Shown piece by piece: positions 50,801 through 51,805 of a stretch of DNA of 51,805 nucleotides. A model generated the notes under the pieces. That model made no database searches. It saw only the letters and a program-made list of their open reading frames with translations, and was not told where the DNA came from. Source of the DNA: Chloroflexota bacterium (GTDB lineage Bacteria > Chloroflexota > Anaerolineae > Anaerolineales > Villigracilaceae); NCBI GenBank assembly GCA_016191845.1, contig JACPVF010000010.1:1-51805 (forward strand), read 5' to 3'. The position numbers and the translations under genes were made by a program. Every line of letters begins with the position of its first letter. Position 1 is the first letter of the stretch.

Positions 50801-51805
50801 CTCACCCCGGCTGGCTCCATCAACGACGGCAACGGCGGCCTGAACTACAGCATCACCTTCGTCCCCGTCTCCGGCACGATCGATGCCGCCACCCTGGATG
50901 TGACTGCCAACAACAAGACCATCCACTTCGGCGGAACGGAACCTGCCTTCGACTACGCGGTCAGCGGATTCATCGCCCCCGATGACTTCCTCACCGCCCC
51001 CACCTGCGCCGTGGTCGAGAACCCGCACACCGCGGTCGGCACCTACACCATCGCCTGCTCAGGTGGCGACGCTGGTTTGAACTACAGCATCGCGTACCAC
51101 GACGGCGTGTTCACCATCACCGACAAGGTCATCCTGACCGTCACCGCCTCCAGCGCCTCCATCACCTACGGCGACGCCGACCCGGCCATCACCGCCTCCT
51201 ATGCCGGCTTCGTGGACGGCGACACCGTCGCTGTGATCGACACCCCGGCCACCTGCTCGGTCACCGGTCCGCTCACCGCAGTGGGCAGCCCCTTCGCTTC
51301 CTCCTGCTCCGGCGCCGCCGATGACAAGTACGACTTCACCTACGTCAATGGCTCGGTCGCCGTCGGGCAGAAAGCGCTGAGCATCACGGCCTCGAACGGC
51401 TCGAAGACCTACGGCGACACCAAGACCTTCACCGGTTCCGAGTTCACCGCCAGCGGCCTGGTCGGCAGCGACTCCGTCGCCTCCGTCACCCTTGCCAGCA
51501 GCGGCGCTCCCGCCACCGCAGCCGTCGGCCCCTACGCCATCACCGCCTCCGGCGCGACCGGCACAGGACTGGGCAACTACGCCATCACCTACCACGATGG
51601 CAGCCTGACGGTGGCCGCCAAGGCGCTGAGCATCACGGCCTCGAACGGCACGAAGACGTACGGCGACACCAAGACCTTCGCCGGCACCGAGTTCACCGCC
51701 AACGGCCTGGTCAACAGCGACACCGTCACCTCCGTCACCCTCACCAGCAGCGGCTCGGTCGCCACGGCCAACGTCGGCACCTACAACATCGTCCCGACCA
51801 ACGCA
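47855..51805 (+). CDS. Giant secreted MBG/YDG-repeat surface protein (partial)
   Basis: An open frame of at least 1317 codons runs off the window. The signal peptide is MKTNLTKKSFAVVLITLLLL followed by cleavage near TVFAAT. Residues about 32-190 are a unique N-terminal domain and about 190-285 an Ig-like domain (YGSSVTFTATVSPTPTNGVT). From about 286 there are four nearly identical MBG units (KTYGDSDP ... GFLAGDNVTATYSR ... NYNITY). Several YDG units follow (KEYDG ... DDKNVGTGKTLTPAG ... DDGNGGLNYNITFV), then more MBG units. Such proteins act as adhesins or fibrous surface layers. AAGGA precedes the ATG. The anchoring end is not in the window. Confidence 0.9.
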   Translation, partial: MKTNLTKKSFAVVLITLLLLVALPVTTVFAATTAQLNPTGTGYIAQWAGSSTSINEGIASATCTGAGNYLTTITSGYRSAFTIDLSSIPNGSTITSVNVLVADRGDNSAGGTYSTFIRLNGTNSSDSASHSVTGTNGACTGFPNDAFTVTPTVKNAGTTLEIGVVKGNTTNLRIGTMAAIVTYTPAITATTTTVASNLNPSTYGSSVTFTATVSPTPTNGVTVEFYDGATLLGTGTTSAGQATYATAALTASGAGTHSITAKFLGNASFGASTSSAITQTVNKKTASVTPNTASKTYGDSDPAFSGSLSGFLAGDNVTATYSRAAGETVAGGPYTISATLDPAGVLGNYNITYNTANFTIDQKAASVTPNAASKTYGDSDPTLTGTLSGFLAGDNVTATYSRTAGETVAGGPYTISATLDPAGVLGNYNITYNTANFTIDQKTASVTPDALSKTYGDSDPTLTGTLSGFLAGDNVTATYSRTAGETVAGGPYTISATLDPAGVLGNYNITYNTANFTIDQKAASVTPNAASKTYGDADPALSGSLSGFLAGDNVTATYSRVAGEDASTYTISATLDPAGVLGNYNITYNTAVFTINKKALTVTANNNSKTYDKVAYSGGNGVVFSGFIPGEDESFLGGALAYSGSSQGAVNAGAYDITPGGLTSSNYEISFVDGVLTINQVDLAITAQHDERVYNGNASSSVAPQITSGGLVSGDSASLVQSFDDKNVGSGKTLSAAASTISDGNSGQNYNVTFVDDTTGAITAYDLEVTAASDSKEYDGSTLSGGAPTITGGQLFSGDTATWSQTFDNKNVGTGKTLTPAGAIDDGNGGLNYNITFVPVSTGSITARAITVTAVTDTKEYDGDNGSNATPQVTGGGLATGDIASFSQLFDDKNVGTGKTLTPSGSVNDGNNGDNYVVTFVDDTTGEITVRAIEVTAATDTKTYDGTNASNGTPSITSGSLATGDTATWTQSFDDQNTGSKTLTPAGSINDGNGGLNYSITFVPVSGTIDAATLDVTANNKTIHFGGTEPAFDYAVSGFIAPDDFLTAPTCAVVENPHTAVGTYTIACSGGDAGLNYSIAYHDGVFTITDKVILTVTASSASITYGDADPAITASYAGFVDGDTVAVIDTPATCSVTGPLTAVGSPFASSCSGAADDKYDFTYVNGSVAVGQKALSITASNGSKTYGDTKTFTGSEFTASGLVGSDSVASVTLASSGAPATAAVGPYAITASGATGTGLGNYAITYHDGSLTVAAKALSITASNGTKTYGDTKTFAGTEFTANGLVNSDTVTSVTLTSSGSVATANVGTYNIVPTNA
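48714..49661 (+). repeat. Four tandem 237-bp coding repeats
   Basis: The string CGGTCACCCCG recurs at 48714, 48951, 49188 and 49425, exactly 237 bp (79 residues) apart. The DNA is nearly identical between the units, and only the fourth has diverged and is 6 bp shorter. Recent duplication or gene conversion is likely, and copy number may vary between strains. Confidence 0.9.

Noticed and set aside
48089-51028. A 979-codon open frame on the minus strand
   Set aside because: It is the antisense shadow of the GC-rich MBG/YDG repeats; it has no domain, an extreme Gly/Ala/Val/Asp composition, and the plus strand has a signal peptide and known repeats.

Overview
The window looks like a piece of chromosome from a Chloroflexota bacterium, most likely class Anaerolineae. 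This is inferred from gene content: a short SerA next to a DUF1015 protein and SerC, lipoproteins with Pro/Thr-rich linkers and TolB-like or NBR1-Ig-like domains, a histidine kinase with a seven-helix membrane input, SLH and MBG/YDG surface proteins, and several transcripts that appear leaderless. No rRNA, tRNA or CRISPR array was seen.

Positions 1-10.2 kb are an AT-richer accessory region that I read as an integron gene-cassette array without a visible integrase. Nine attC-like sites (R boxes GCCCAAC / GTTGGGC) separate one- or two-gene cassettes. Nearly all the genes lie on the minus strand, which is also the strand on which the attC sites are canonical. The promoter-proximal end (position 10062-10204) carries a sequence whose core resembles attI1. 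A second copy of this attI-like sequence lies at 1941-2079, inside a broken attC. Cargo includes an ABC exporter pair, an isoprenylcysteine-methyltransferase-like membrane enzyme, a DUF5063-like protein and several hypotheticals. One segment holds an ECF sigma factor and its putative anti-sigma partner in reverse orientation.

Positions 10.2-47 kb are GC-rich chromosome. Regions in order: an HU-like protein behind four operators spaced exactly 21 bp apart; a GMC oxidoreductase; a SIMPL protein; a three-gene ABC-2 exporter; a Thr/Met-type transcription attenuator followed by aspartokinase and aspartate-semialdehyde dehydrogenase; a TipA-like MerR regulator divergent from an RluA pseudouridine synthase; the serine block (DUF1015, serA, divergent serC); a histidine kinase; a row of lipoproteins including an M23 peptidase; recA; a cydA without cydB behind Rex-like operators; a sulfotransferase; a fused ClbS/DfsB-like + HPPK protein; dihydropteroate synthase; and a full-length class A PBP-like protein whose active-site motifs are mostly replaced.

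Positions 44.7-51.8 kb concern the cell surface. A secreted SLH protein with a HEIGH motif is preceded by three tandem c-di-GMP-I riboswitches, with an intrinsic terminator after each of the first two. After it come a small HTH-like gene and a very large secreted MBG/YDG repeat protein that runs off the window. Several families of short palindromic repeats are scattered between genes and, in three places, sit in frame inside genes.
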